The notes under the pieces were generated by a model. The model ran no database searches. It saw only the letters and a list, made by a program, of their open reading frames with translations, and was not told the DNA's origin. The position numbers and the translations under genes are program-made. Below, piece by piece: positions 11,240 to 20,360 of a DNA stretch of 64,000 nucleotides. The DNA comes from Neospora caninum Liverpool. Its lineage: Eukaryota > Apicomplexa > Conoidasida > Eucoccidiorida > Sarcocystidae. Within the stretch, counting starts at the first letter, position 1. Each line of letters begins with the position of its first letter. The stretch covers positions 62,001-126,000 of the forward strand of contig NC_018396.1 in the NCBI RefSeq assembly GCF_000208865.1, written 5' to 3'.

Positions 11240-13367
11240 ATGGGGAAGAAGAAGGGAAAGTCTCTCTCTTCTTCTCCCTCCCCTTTCCCTGCCTCCTCTC
11301 CTCCTTCTGCTCACTCGGCCCAGCCGCCTTCCGCTGGCAAACAGACCAAAAAACCCCGCTTCTCGCCTCCCTCTGAATCTTTCGCTTCTTCGCCTCATCC
11401 CTCAAAGTTTCTCTCTTCCTCTTCTTCCTGCTCTTCTTCTTCTTCCTCTTCTTCTTTCTCCCCTCCCACTGCTCAGGAGCGACTTGCAGCAGCGTATGCG
11501 ACAAGCTTGTCAAGTTCTGGCCTTTCGAGTCTCTCTCACCCTCTCTACGCCCGCCTCTACCGGCAAGACGCTGTTTCGCGTTCTTCTCCCGCTGCAGATG
11601 GAAGTTTTCTACAAGAAATTCTCGAAGTAAGACCAGAAGCTCAACGACCTTTCTTCTCTCTCCGTGCTAATTTTTTATTTCCCTGTCGCGCTTTTTCCTT
11701 CTCGCGCCTTCCTTCCAGGTGCCCGTCTTCGCTTCACATGCGGCCGACACCCAGTCTGGTGTACAGATGGGGCAAACGCCGTTCTGCTTCGTGATTCGCT
11801 TTCTCCCGACCTCCAGCTCTCTGCTCGAATCGTCGGCGCGCCTCTCACATCCCCCTTCTCTCTTCTCTCTGTGCCTTACCTCTTTCACTTCGTTTCTCCC
11901 CTTATTTTCCCTGTTTCCTTTCTTCCATTTCTTCACCTTCTCTCCTTCGTCTCCCGTCTTTCCTTTCTCTCGTTCATTTCTCTGCGCGCTCTTTGGTCTC
12001 CTGTGTGGCCGTGGGCTCTCAGCTCTGTCCGTTGCAGACGCCGGCGGCGAGTCTGGTGGAGAGCAAGCTGTCGAATCGCGCGGTTCGCCTCGACACGTTG
12101 CGGTGTGCGTCCTCGAAGACTTCACCGGATGCCCTTGGCTCTGCGCCCGTTCTCGGCGGGGCGCGCGCCTCGGGGAAAACTCGCGAGCGAAGAAAAGACG
12201 CGCTGAAACTCTCCCGGACGCAGGCGAAGCGCCTCGGCCTCTTTGCAGTCAGCCACGAAACCTGCGGGGGCCGGACAGGCGACGCCGGAAGACACCCGAG
12301 AGCGCCAGGCGCGACATCTCAGACAAGACACGCGCGCGCGTCTCAGACCAACAGCGAAGTTCGCCAAGAAGGTGAGAGGGACTCGAGGGTCAAAGACAGT
12401 CAAACGCCATCGGAGAAAAAACACCGAGGCGCGGCGACGGAGGAGGGAGAGCTGGATGTGGAGATGGCGGAGGCCGACGTTTCTTCCAGCGACCCGTCTC
12501 CCTGCTCTGCGGTCTCCGACTCCCCGCAGTGTGAGAGTCTCCAGGGGGTCAGTCCCTTTGAGGCGTTGCTCGCCTCGTCTTTCTCGGGACTCCGCTACGA
12601 ACATTTAGAGGGTCTGCATGCGCTCTGGCTCCAGTACACTGCGGCGGTGTGTGGAGCGCGAGAAGCGGCGGCGCCGCGAGACGAGCCGGCGGAAGGGCGA
12701 GAGAGACAGGCAGGCCTGGACGGGCCGAGCGCATCTTCGGTCTCGCCTTTTCTCTCAAAGAAGGCGCGAAAAGAAGAACGGAAGACGCGCGACGCGGCCT
12801 CGTGGCAGAAGGCCTTCGACCGCTGTACCGTCATGAGCAAAGCAGACCTCCATGGCGCCAAGGTGAAAGTCGTTCGATCCAAGACGCCCGCCCTCGTTGG
12901 ACGCGAGGGCATCGTCGTGGAAGAGACACAGCAGGTGAGACTGCATGTGCTGAGGACGTGGAAAAGGCGAGGACGTGCAGCTTGCAGTTCTGTGGTAGGA
13001 ACCGGGGAGAGCAGAGGCGCGGATCGGGCAGACCGGCTCACAGTTTGAATCGGGTCGACTCTGCAGTTAAGCAGGAAAACGGAAGTATTTGGCAAGACAA
13101 AAAACTCAGAGTAACCCACGAACAGGTTTTGGGTTCCTCTCCCGTTCACTTGGTTTTCTGTGTCGTGGCAATTGCTCGCTTTCGCAGTCCCTCCTGCTTC
13201 TCGGAGAAGACCAAGCGCTGCGCCGCGTGATGAAAGCGGGGGCCGTGCTGAGCGTCGAGGGTCTGGACGGCAGCACCTTCTTCCTGCATGCGCAACACTT
13301 ACAACACAGCGCCGTCGCTCGGTCAAAAACGAAATTGAAACCCAAGCAGTCGCTCGCTCTCGAGTAA
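11240..13367 (+). CDS. POP4: Ribonuclease P/MRP protein subunit POP4 (Rpp29)
   Basis: A core protein of RNase P and RNase MRP, the nuclear ribonucleoproteins that cut tRNA 5' leaders and pre-rRNA. Three exons join in phase 0: 11240-11626, 12038-12934 and 13188-13367, giving 487 residues. The start sits in an ideal GCCGCCATGG context. The N-terminal 129 residues are Ser/Pro/Lys-rich and unlike the family. Residues about 133-175 match the basic helix (ESKLSNRAVRLDTL, then RTQAKRLGLF). About 317 is LEGLHALWLQYTAAVC. Residues about 396-428 are the hallmark KADLHGAKVKVVRSKTP and GREGIVVEETQQ of the Sm-like barrel. The last exon supplies VMKAGAVLSVEGLDGSTFF and the conserved basic tail RSKTKLKPK. 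Animal and yeast Rpp29 are about 220-280 residues; extra length is N-terminal extension and an acidic insert at about residues 230-310. A small additional exon near 11719 cannot be excluded. Confidence 0.88.
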
Positions 13368-14361
13368 AGTGCCCTCAGTCTCAGTCGCTGCGGAACAGGC
13401 ACCAGGGAAGACAGAGAGAAGAACAGAGACAATGGAAGACGATGGAGACAAAGAGCAATGGGCGCCACTTACCAGGAGAAAAAGGGGAGACTCGTGCTTT
13501 CCTGTTATCTCGCATCGGCGGTGCGTGGCATGTGCGGTGCTTGCTGTTTCAGGGAAGGGTGTCGTTTCTCTTGGCCGTTCGGCAGACTTTTCCGCTTGCC
13601 AGTTGACTTCCCAATCAATCTGTTTTCCTCTTTTTGAAAGAATGAGACAGACCGGGGTCGCTTAGGTCTTCTTGCCTGAGTTTCCCCCCGCCCGTGTTGT
13701 CCGGCTGAGCCGCCTCGAAAACATATTCTCTTCTCCCTGGCCTTTTTCGTGTCTCTCTAAATCTCCCGTTACGTCCTCTCTCTTCTGTCTCTGCGCGGCG
13801 TTTTCTCGTCAGTGTCTCGCTTTCGCTAGCATTCGCGGCCTCTTCCCCGTTTTGGTTCCCTCTGCGGTTTGGTGCTCTCACGGGCGTCCGAGGGAGAGTC
13901 TGCGCTCTCGTTCGAGCGCCTGCTGTTCCCCGCTTTTTCGCTTTCCTCGAGCGTCGGCCGCCGGATTCGCCGAAGGAGAGGTATTGGACGTGGACCACGG
14001 CGCCCTCCCAGGCTCGTGGAAGATCGAAACTTCCACAGCTGCATGAAGTTTCGAGGCTGAGGCGTCCCTAAAAGACCTCGTCAGCGGCCAAGTACAAGTC
14101 ACCACCTAGTTCGGACATCTTTTGTTTCAGAAGCTCTCCATAAACTGCGGCAGATAAGGTGCCTCGCCATCTATCTAGAGCAATCGAGAGATACTGTCCG
14201 TATGTTCATACATGTGTATATCTCTAAGGTTCACATTTGGAATGGGTTTTGGGGTCCCAGACGCTGTAACGGACCAGGTGTGTCACTGCATGCGTGTCTC
14301 GGAAGCTGACACGCTACAGCAAACACGAGGTTTCTCCTGCGACAAGAGCGGATGCATGCAC

Positions 14362-14400
<39 letters not shown>

Positions 14401-14888
14401 CACACGGCCCTTGCGCTGCACTATGCAGAAGCGTAGCCAGTGAACGGGGGGTCAGCGGCCTAGGAGCGGATCGCGGCGTAGAGGTGACCCCACTGGCGGA
14501 CGCGCACAGCGGCGAGTTTCCGCAAAATGGAAAGACGAGTCAGCATACCTGTCGAATGTAAACAGAGACAGCTCGTGAAGAGAAAGACGGGAGACAAGCA
14601 CAGAAATGGGAAACGTGGGACGTTTTGCAGTCCGGAGAGGTACGACGGGAGCGCACGTGAGTCAGAAAGACTCGACGCCTCTCGAAGTCTCCGTGAAGTC
14701 CGAGCCCGAGAAAAGGGAACAGCCCGGACAAGAAAGTGCCGCCTTGTTTAGAGACCAAATGACGCAAGAACAAACGCGGAACAGTTTCAGCCGTCGGAGC
14801 GCCACGGCGACGCAAGCGAAGGACAGGGCCGGAACCACAGGGAGTGACTTCAAAACTCCCCTAGCCTTTTCTTTCCTTTCGTCTTCTT
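13368..14888. other. Convergent spacer between POP4 and the INTS9-like gene
   Basis: Both neighbours end here, so it should contain their two 3' UTRs and polyadenylation signals. I see no supported coding region. It includes TATG-rich sequence near 14200 and the tetranucleotide array at 14362-14400. Confidence 0.55.
14362..14400. repeat. (ATCT)n tetranucleotide microsatellite
   Basis: Nearly ten uninterrupted copies of ATCT directly follow a TGCATGCA palindrome in the convergent spacer. This kind of locus is usually length-polymorphic between strains. Confidence 0.92.
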
Positions 14889-17800
14889 TCACACGTGCGG
14901 CGCCTGGAGCTCCACGAGGATTTGTCCTATCAACCCTCGGAGAAAGCGCCTGGTCGCCGCGTCTGGGGCCTCGATCTCTGTCAAATTTGCTTCCTGACAC
15001 ACAATGCGACTCTTCAGGGAGGGAATCGTGAGCACGGGCAGTCTGGAGCCGTCGCGGGCTGGCAGCTCCGCCTCGCTCGGGAACTCCGCTTTGCGATTTT
15101 CCGCGTCTGCAGATGCGTCTTCCCTTCTCTCTTGGGCCAAACCCCCGGCGCCGGCTTCTCCAAACAGGTGGTCGCCGTCGTGCGGTTCGCGGAAGTGAAG
15201 CGCGGCGTCGTGGAAACCTCGATCTCGGAGAACAAAGAGAAGTTGCTCAGGAGCGAAGGTGCCGAAAAAGAGACTTCCAAACACCGGGGGTTCTTTGGCA
15301 GGCGTGGCGTGGACGCCTTGGCCGCTGCTGGCCTTCTCGCCGTCTCGTGCGGCCGCGCCCGAGTCAGCAGCGTTCCCAGCTCCTGGCGACGGGGGCAGAA
15401 TCAGCGTGAGAAGTCCTCGATCTGCGGCAGCTTCTCCACTTCCGCGCAGGAGACCCCCGGGTGCAATCCAGCCTACCGACAGCCGTGTGTCGCATGTGTC
15501 TTGCGCGGCTAAACCGTCTTCATCTCCGGCGAGGTTTCCCGTTTGACTAGGAAAGTCTCCTCTCGCGTCTGACTCCGTGTCCTTAAAATGAAAGCCTAGA
15601 CCCGCTCCCGCTCTTCCCGCCGGCACAGGAGTCAGAAAACACCTGGGGAAGGCGCCTCCAGATCCGGCTTCTGCGGGTTCAGGGTCGTTTGTCTCGCCCT
15701 CTCGCGCGTCGGCCTCGGCGCCTTCGGCGTCGAGCAGCACCAGCGAGAAGGCGCGCGCGACGGCCGCGGCGTCACCGGGCGAGAAAACGCGCTCGAGGAC
15801 GATTTCTTTGCTCCGGTGCGCCTCGAAACTCGCCAGCTCAGTCGTGAAGGCGGCAGAAGGAGGCAGAGAAGAAGCGTCGGGGACTGAGGGCGGACCTCCG
15901 GGGACGGAGCGGCGACCCTGCGGCCTCAGGTGTCCAAGTGCGTGAAGAGCACACATTTGAGAGTTGACAGAGGCGTAGACAGCCGCGGGGAGAAGAGCGG
16001 AACGAGGCTGAAAATGCGAGAGCAGTTTGGCGATTTTGGTTTCGTCTAAACGCGGGTCAAGAGGCAGAGACGCGACGCGCATGCGGAAGCCGCGCGAGGG
16101 CGCAAACGGGATACACGTGCTTTCCGGGCGTCGAGGCATCGATCTCAGACCCGAAGAGGAACTGTCAGAAGGGTTCAGAGACGAGGCCGTGTCCGATGTG
16201 GACTCGGGTCCCTCTCTCGTCTCTTTCCTCGGCGCGTTCTCTCGCTTCCCCTCTTCGTCACTGCGCCGGCCACCGCCCTGGCCGCTCGCGCATTTCCCGG
16301 CGGCCTCTGGAGGCGCGAGAAAGGGCCAGAGCAGCGCACCTAGCGCCTCGTACGAGCCAGCGGAGGAGGCCGAGCCTTGAGAAGAAGCGCAAGGAGGATT
16401 TGCGCGGTGCTCCTCTCCCGCGGGAAGGCGGACGGGCGTGGACGCCGCGAAGCGTCGGTCGACGGAGATGAGAAGGTGCCGTTCCTCGTGTTTCCACTTT
16501 TCCAAGAGCAGACAGGCTTCGCCGATTCGGAGCGAGGCGTGGGAGAGAAGAAGAATGCTAGGCTCCCGCAGCGGCATGACGTCGACCAGCTTCTCGCCAA
16601 CACTCAGATTCCGCGTGCGACTGCCGACCGCGCTTTGCTGGAGAAAGAGCTGCCCCGAGAGCAGCAGTTCCTCGTCTTCGCATGCACTCAAGAAGAACGG
16701 CGGCCTGGGGCTGTGCATGTCCCGCGTTCGCGCCGCGCGCCGCTCCGCCACCCACTCCGCGCCTTCCACTGCAAACTGGAGAAGCGCGGGGAGGCCAGGT
16801 CCCACGCAGTAGACGGGCACGGCGGGCACGAGCGACGAGCGGGAAGCGGCGAGAGACGACACGTGCGAAGACGCGCTGGCGACGGTTTCGAGGATTTCCA
16901 GAAACGACAGCCCGCAGAGATCCAGCGGAACGAGGACGTTGCCCCGGCGAACGTGGACCGTGTCGCTGATGAGGCGCTTCAACTCGTCGAGGGAGGAAGA
17001 AAGCGAGCGAAGAGGAGACGGCGGGGCCGGAGGCAGGAGAGGCCGAGAGAACAGGGACGACTCCTGGAGCGAGGTCTTCTGAGGAGTGGGGAAAGCCTCT
17101 TCGAACAGGGAAGCAGCCCTGGGGGCCGGCTGCAGGGTGTCTCCTGGACACCCTCGAGAGACGGGAGCGGAGGCGCCAGGCGCACGCGAGTCTGGCGGAT
17201 GCTCGCCACGAGCCGAAAAAGATTTCTTCTCGGACTCACAGCGAGCAGACGGCTCCGCGTGTCCCCCCGCGGCTCGAGGCACACAGCAAAAGAAGACGAC
17301 CAACGCAGCGCCAGAGAGGGGTCTCCAGTCTGCAGCAAGAGGGTACCGCGAAGAGACAGAAGAGAAAGAGGAAGACGAAGAGGAAGCGAGAGTGGAGACA
17401 CGCAAGGCGTCCTGATCGTCGTTCCGGTTCGAGGGAGCACACGAGGCTTCCTCGTCGGGAAGCGTCCTGTCTTGGGGCGAGACACTTCCACTCTTCGCCC
17501 CGCGATTGGCTTCAAGTTCGCACGAGGAAGGCCCCACGACGACAATCTTTTGATTCGCAGGAGTCGACAAAACCCAGTTCGCTCCGCCGAGACAGAACCC
17601 GCTGCTAACGGGGGAGACACACATCTGGTGTAGGCTAGCTGCATGCAGCAGGCGTTCTTGGTTGAACATGGTGGGCCAAATATGGCGGGACACGCCCGCG
17701 AGAAACTGCGAGTTTGTCCCCTCGCCTCGCTGCTTCGAAGCGAAGGCAGGCAAAGAACTGCCTGTGTCCGGTCTCTCCTCGTCCTCTTCATTTCCGTCCG

Positions 17801-18803
17801 CCTCGACGCACGCTTCTTCGTCTTGCACGACCGGCGGCAGAGATCCCCAGTTCTCTTCGTCGGCTTCCACCGCTGACCTCGCGTGCGGACGGGTCGTCGT
17901 AGCGTCGGCTTCCGACCCCTGTCTCTGTCGGTTTCTCCCCCTGCCGCCTGTCTCTGGCCCGCGCGGGGTGGCTGCGGGCCCTGGGCCTCGGTCGGCCGGC
18001 GCCTGAGCAGGCAGCAGTTCGCCGCCGAGCGAGGACTGGAGGAAGCGAATTGAGGAAGAAGCGGCGAGGAGAACAGGCGGAGTCCCGAGGACGGGCGTTT
18101 CGCTCAGATCGAGGAACTCGGCGAGGAGCGGAAGGCCGAGGGCGCCGTGGGGATGCGTGAGGAGAATGGCGTCGAGGCGAAGAGGCAGGAGCGCCCGCAG
18201 AAAAGGCGAAAGGGCGCAAGGCGCATGCAGGGAAGCGTCAACGAGAGGGAGGGAGGAAGAACAAGGCGCGACGCCCGACAACGGTCCCGGGACACCCAGT
18301 GGCCGATGTCCCCGAGGAGAACAGGCTGAAGAGAAAAAGGCTGAGGCTACGGAAAGGCGAGAAGAGGCAGGCAGAGAAGACGAGGAAGAACAGCCCTTTG
18401 GAGCCTTGAGATCAGAATCACAACCTTGAGTTTCCGGTCGACTGTCCTGTTCTCCGGCAAGGCCCACTCCCTGCCGAGGGAAATACTGGGGAGGGAGAAG
18501 AAGGAGAGACTGGAAATCGAGCGGACAGTCCACCAGGATGTTGAAATCGCCCACAGAGAGAAGCAGAGATTCCGATTGTGACAGAGAACACGACGACGAA
18601 GAGACAGATGACGCGGGAGACGTGCAGTCTCCAGAAAAGTGATTCGATCCATGGAGGGCTACGGGTGACTGCAGACCGGGGGACACGAAATGGACGATGC
18701 GAACCGTCGCAGCGGAGGAGTAGGGAGACACGGCTGTGCTTCGTCTTTCTTCTTTTGCGTCGCTCTGCGCGGCGGAGCGCGAGGCGACCAACGGACCCGC
18801 CAT
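14889..18803 (-). CDS. INTS9: Integrator complex subunit 9-like protein (MBL/beta-CASP fold)
   Basis: INTS9 pairs with the endonuclease INTS11 in the Integrator complex, which cleaves nascent snRNA and other Pol II transcripts. This is a single open frame. The frame extends 54 codons upstream, but the ATG at 18803 has a perfect GCCGCCATGGCG context and gives 1304 residues. Features in order match INTS9: beta-lactamase start with LLSVGDFNILVDCPLDFQSLL (about 81-101); DAILLTHPHGALGLPLL (211-227) where CPSF73 has its HxHxDH metal motif, here without the Asp and last His; VSPVSSGFCLGGANWVLS (396-413); RGNVLVPLDLCGLSFLEIL (620-638) opening the beta-CASP region; PSILLLSHASLRIGEACLLL (about 748-767); VASLPLDPRLDETKIAKLL (about 900); and a C-terminal GTFAPEQLLFVLRDRGF with a last helix FLRGLIGQILVELQ, which fits the dimerisation tail. 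Human INTS9 is about 660 residues; the excess is low-complexity inserts. CPSF100 is the main alternative but fits less well. Confidence 0.85.
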   Translation of the reverse strand: MAGPLVASRSAAQSDAKEERRSTAVSPYSSAATVRIVHFVSPGLQSPVALHGSNHFSGDCTSPASSVSSSSCSLSQSESLLLSVGDFNILVDCPLDFQSLLLLPPQYFPRQGVGLAGEQDSRPETQGCDSDLKAPKGCSSSSSLPASSRLSVASAFFSSACSPRGHRPLGVPGPLSGVAPCSSSLPLVDASLHAPCALSPFLRALLPLRLDAILLTHPHGALGLPLLAEFLDLSETPVLGTPPVLLAASSSIRFLQSSLGGELLPAQAPADRGPGPAATPRGPETGGRGRNRQRQGSEADATTTRPHARSAVEADEENWGSLPPVVQDEEACVEADGNEEDEERPDTGSSLPAFASKQRGEGTNSQFLAGVSRHIWPTMFNQERLLHAASLHQMCVSPVSSGFCLGGANWVLSTPANQKIVVVGPSSCELEANRGAKSGSVSPQDRTLPDEEASCAPSNRNDDQDALRVSTLASSSSSSFSSVSSRYPLAADWRPLSGAALVVFFCCVPRAAGGHAEPSARCESEKKSFSARGEHPPDSRAPGASAPVSRGCPGDTLQPAPRAASLFEEAFPTPQKTSLQESSLFSRPLLPPAPPSPLRSLSSSLDELKRLISDTVHVRRGNVLVPLDLCGLSFLEILETVASASSHVSSLAASRSSLVPAVPVYCVGPGLPALLQFAVEGAEWVAERRAARTRDMHSPRPPFFLSACEDEELLLSGQLFLQQSAVGSRTRNLSVGEKLVDVMPLREPSILLLSHASLRIGEACLLLEKWKHEERHLLISVDRRFAASTPVRLPAGEEHRANPPCASSQGSASSAGSYEALGALLWPFLAPPEAAGKCASGQGGGRRSDEEGKRENAPRKETREGPESTSDTASSLNPSDSSSSGLRSMPRRPESTCIPFAPSRGFRMRVASLPLDPRLDETKIAKLLSHFQPRSALLPAAVYASVNSQMCALHALGHLRPQGRRSVPGGPPSVPDASSLPPSAAFTTELASFEAHRSKEIVLERVFSPGDAAAVARAFSLVLLDAEGAEADAREGETNDPEPAEAGSGGAFPRCFLTPVPAGRAGAGLGFHFKDTESDARGDFPSQTGNLAGDEDGLAAQDTCDTRLSVGWIAPGGLLRGSGEAAADRGLLTLILPPSPGAGNAADSGAAARDGEKASSGQGVHATPAKEPPVFGSLFFGTFAPEQLLFVLRDRGFHDAALHFREPHDGDHLFGEAGAGGLAQERREDASADAENRKAEFPSEAELPARDGSRLPVLTIPSLKSRIVCQEANLTEIEAPDAATRRFLRGLIGQILVELQAPHV

Positions 18804-19058
18804 GGCGGCAGAGGCGGAGAGACAGCGAAGGAACAAAAAGCAGAGACAGAGAGAAGAGGACGGGAGACTTCGAGAGGAGAAACACGAAGGACGACGCAGA
18901 ACACAAACGCGAGAAATGACTGCGAAGAAAATGGCACGTGAGAGACGGAAGGGAGAGAGAAACACACCGTCTCCCTCTTCGTCCTCTCCTGCTTCTTCCG
19001 GCTTCCTGACAGCTCTGTTTTCCGTGTGTCGTCCTACATGTTTTCAGACCCTGCGTGT

Positions 19059-19065
19059 CGTCTCA
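19059..19065 (-). promoter_or_regulatory. WGAGACG-type promoter box upstream of the INTS9-like gene
   Basis: On the minus strand these bases read TGAGACG, about 256 bases upstream of the INTS9-like ATG. WGAGACG is an established upstream element of Toxoplasma genes. One seven-base match is weak evidence on its own; position and orientation are right. Confidence 0.35.
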
Positions 19066-19215
19066 GTTACTGCGCGTCCACTCCTCCGGGGTTTCCTCCT
19101 CTTCTGCTCATTCTCTTCCGCCTCCTCGCCCCCTCCTGTCCCCAGCCTCACTCACGCCCTGTTCTTCTCGCTCTTCATTGCCTCCTTCTCGTTAGCCGGC
19201 GAAGTTGTCCGAGAC

Positions 19216-19282
19216 CCTAGTTTGTCGAAAAAACACACAGGCCCTGCCTCCGCAAACGGCGCGACCGACTATACAAACTAGG
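19216..19282. repeat. Perfect 10-bp inverted repeat, possible hairpin
   Basis: CCTAGTTTGT at 19216-19225 is exactly reverse-complementary to ACAAACTAGG at 19273-19282, with a 47-base GC-rich loop between. The arms lie in the INTS9/PI4K intergenic region, in a patch that is less biased than its surroundings. Function unknown. Confidence 0.55.
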
Positions 19283-19879
19283 AAATAGGCGATCGCGTAG
19301 TTCTGGGGAAAGCGACTTCGAACCCCCAACTCAGGATGGTCGAAGAGGTTACCTCCTTCCAGAGCCGGCATTAAGAACTCATTCCACGTTTTGACCAAAC
19401 ACACTCAAAGGCCTCGCGCAAGGTGTGCCCTAACAAAGGGTCGGAAACGAGAAAAAAAAACTCGAGGCCGACTGGCAACGCAAACGCACATTCCGGCCTC
19501 AGAAACACTGTCCTGGGTACCTCCTAGGGCCAGAAAGCGGAAGCCGCGAACTCGCCCTAGGAAAAGCTGTTTCTCTTCTCCTTTTTGCCACTGTCCTTCC
19601 TGTGGAAAACAATTCTTCTCCTCTCTTCGCTTCCTTTCTCCGCCCTTTCAATACCGCAGCGAAAATCTGCCCTCGGAGAGAGAAGGCGGGAACGCCGGTG
19701 GTTGAGTTTCAATATTGACGCCCCAACGAGGCAGACACACACACAGAGGGACAACCGTCTGAGGTTCTCCGTTTCTGCTTCAGCGCTTCGGCGTTCTTCC
19801 CGTCACTCGCGTCTTAACCTTGGGACACATGCGAGAAACCAACCGCTGGCCTCGGGAAACGACGGTTATCTTCAGCTTC

Positions 19880-20360
19880 CGTCAGGACATGAGAGGGGAG
19901 CGGGAAGAAAAGAGGACTGAGAAAGAAAACGCAGAGAGGAGAGAGGGGGAAGAGAAAACAGGGGAAGGAGAAAGAGACCACAAAGAAGCGAGAGAAAGAG
20001 ACAACAAAGAGGAGAGAAAGAGAAGCTGGGGAAGGAGAAAGGGAAGACAAAGAGGAGGGAGACTTAGAAACTGGGGGAGGAGAGAGGTAGAACAAGAAGG
20101 GGAGAGACGAGAAAACTGGGGAAGGAGAAAGGGAAAACAAAGGGGAGAGAGAAAGAGCAAACTGGGGAAGGCGCAAGGGAAAACAGAGAGGGGAGGGAGA
20201 CATGAGAAAAACTGCGGAAGGCGGAAGTGACAACAAAGAGGACAGAGAAAGAGAAAACACAGAGGAGGGAGAAAGACAAAACAAAGAGGAGGGAGGAAGA
20301 CAAAACAAAGAGGAGGGAGAAAGAGAAAACAAAACGGACGAAGAAAGAGAGGAGACTTCC
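19880..20360. repeat. Polypurine minisatellite (GA-rich, imperfect tandem units)
   Basis: About 480 bases are almost all A and G on the plus strand. They are built from degenerate units of roughly 20-40 bases that mix phrases such as actggggaaggagaaaggga, aaaacaaagaggaggg and agagaaagag. The opposite strand is a matching polypyrimidine tract, so both strands show artefactual open frames (Ser/Leu/Phe-rich one way, Lys/Arg/Glu-rich the other). It lies between two divergent promoters. Confidence 0.88.

Noticed and set aside
18804..18965. Longer start for the INTS9-like protein (54 extra codons)
   Set aside because: The extra peptide is hydrophobic/Ser-rich without family similarity, and the internal ATG has a far better start context.
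19290..19370. Possible tRNA suggested by a GGTTCGAA-like B box on the minus strand
   Set aside because: The putative T-arm does not pair and no acceptor stem or A box can be built around it.
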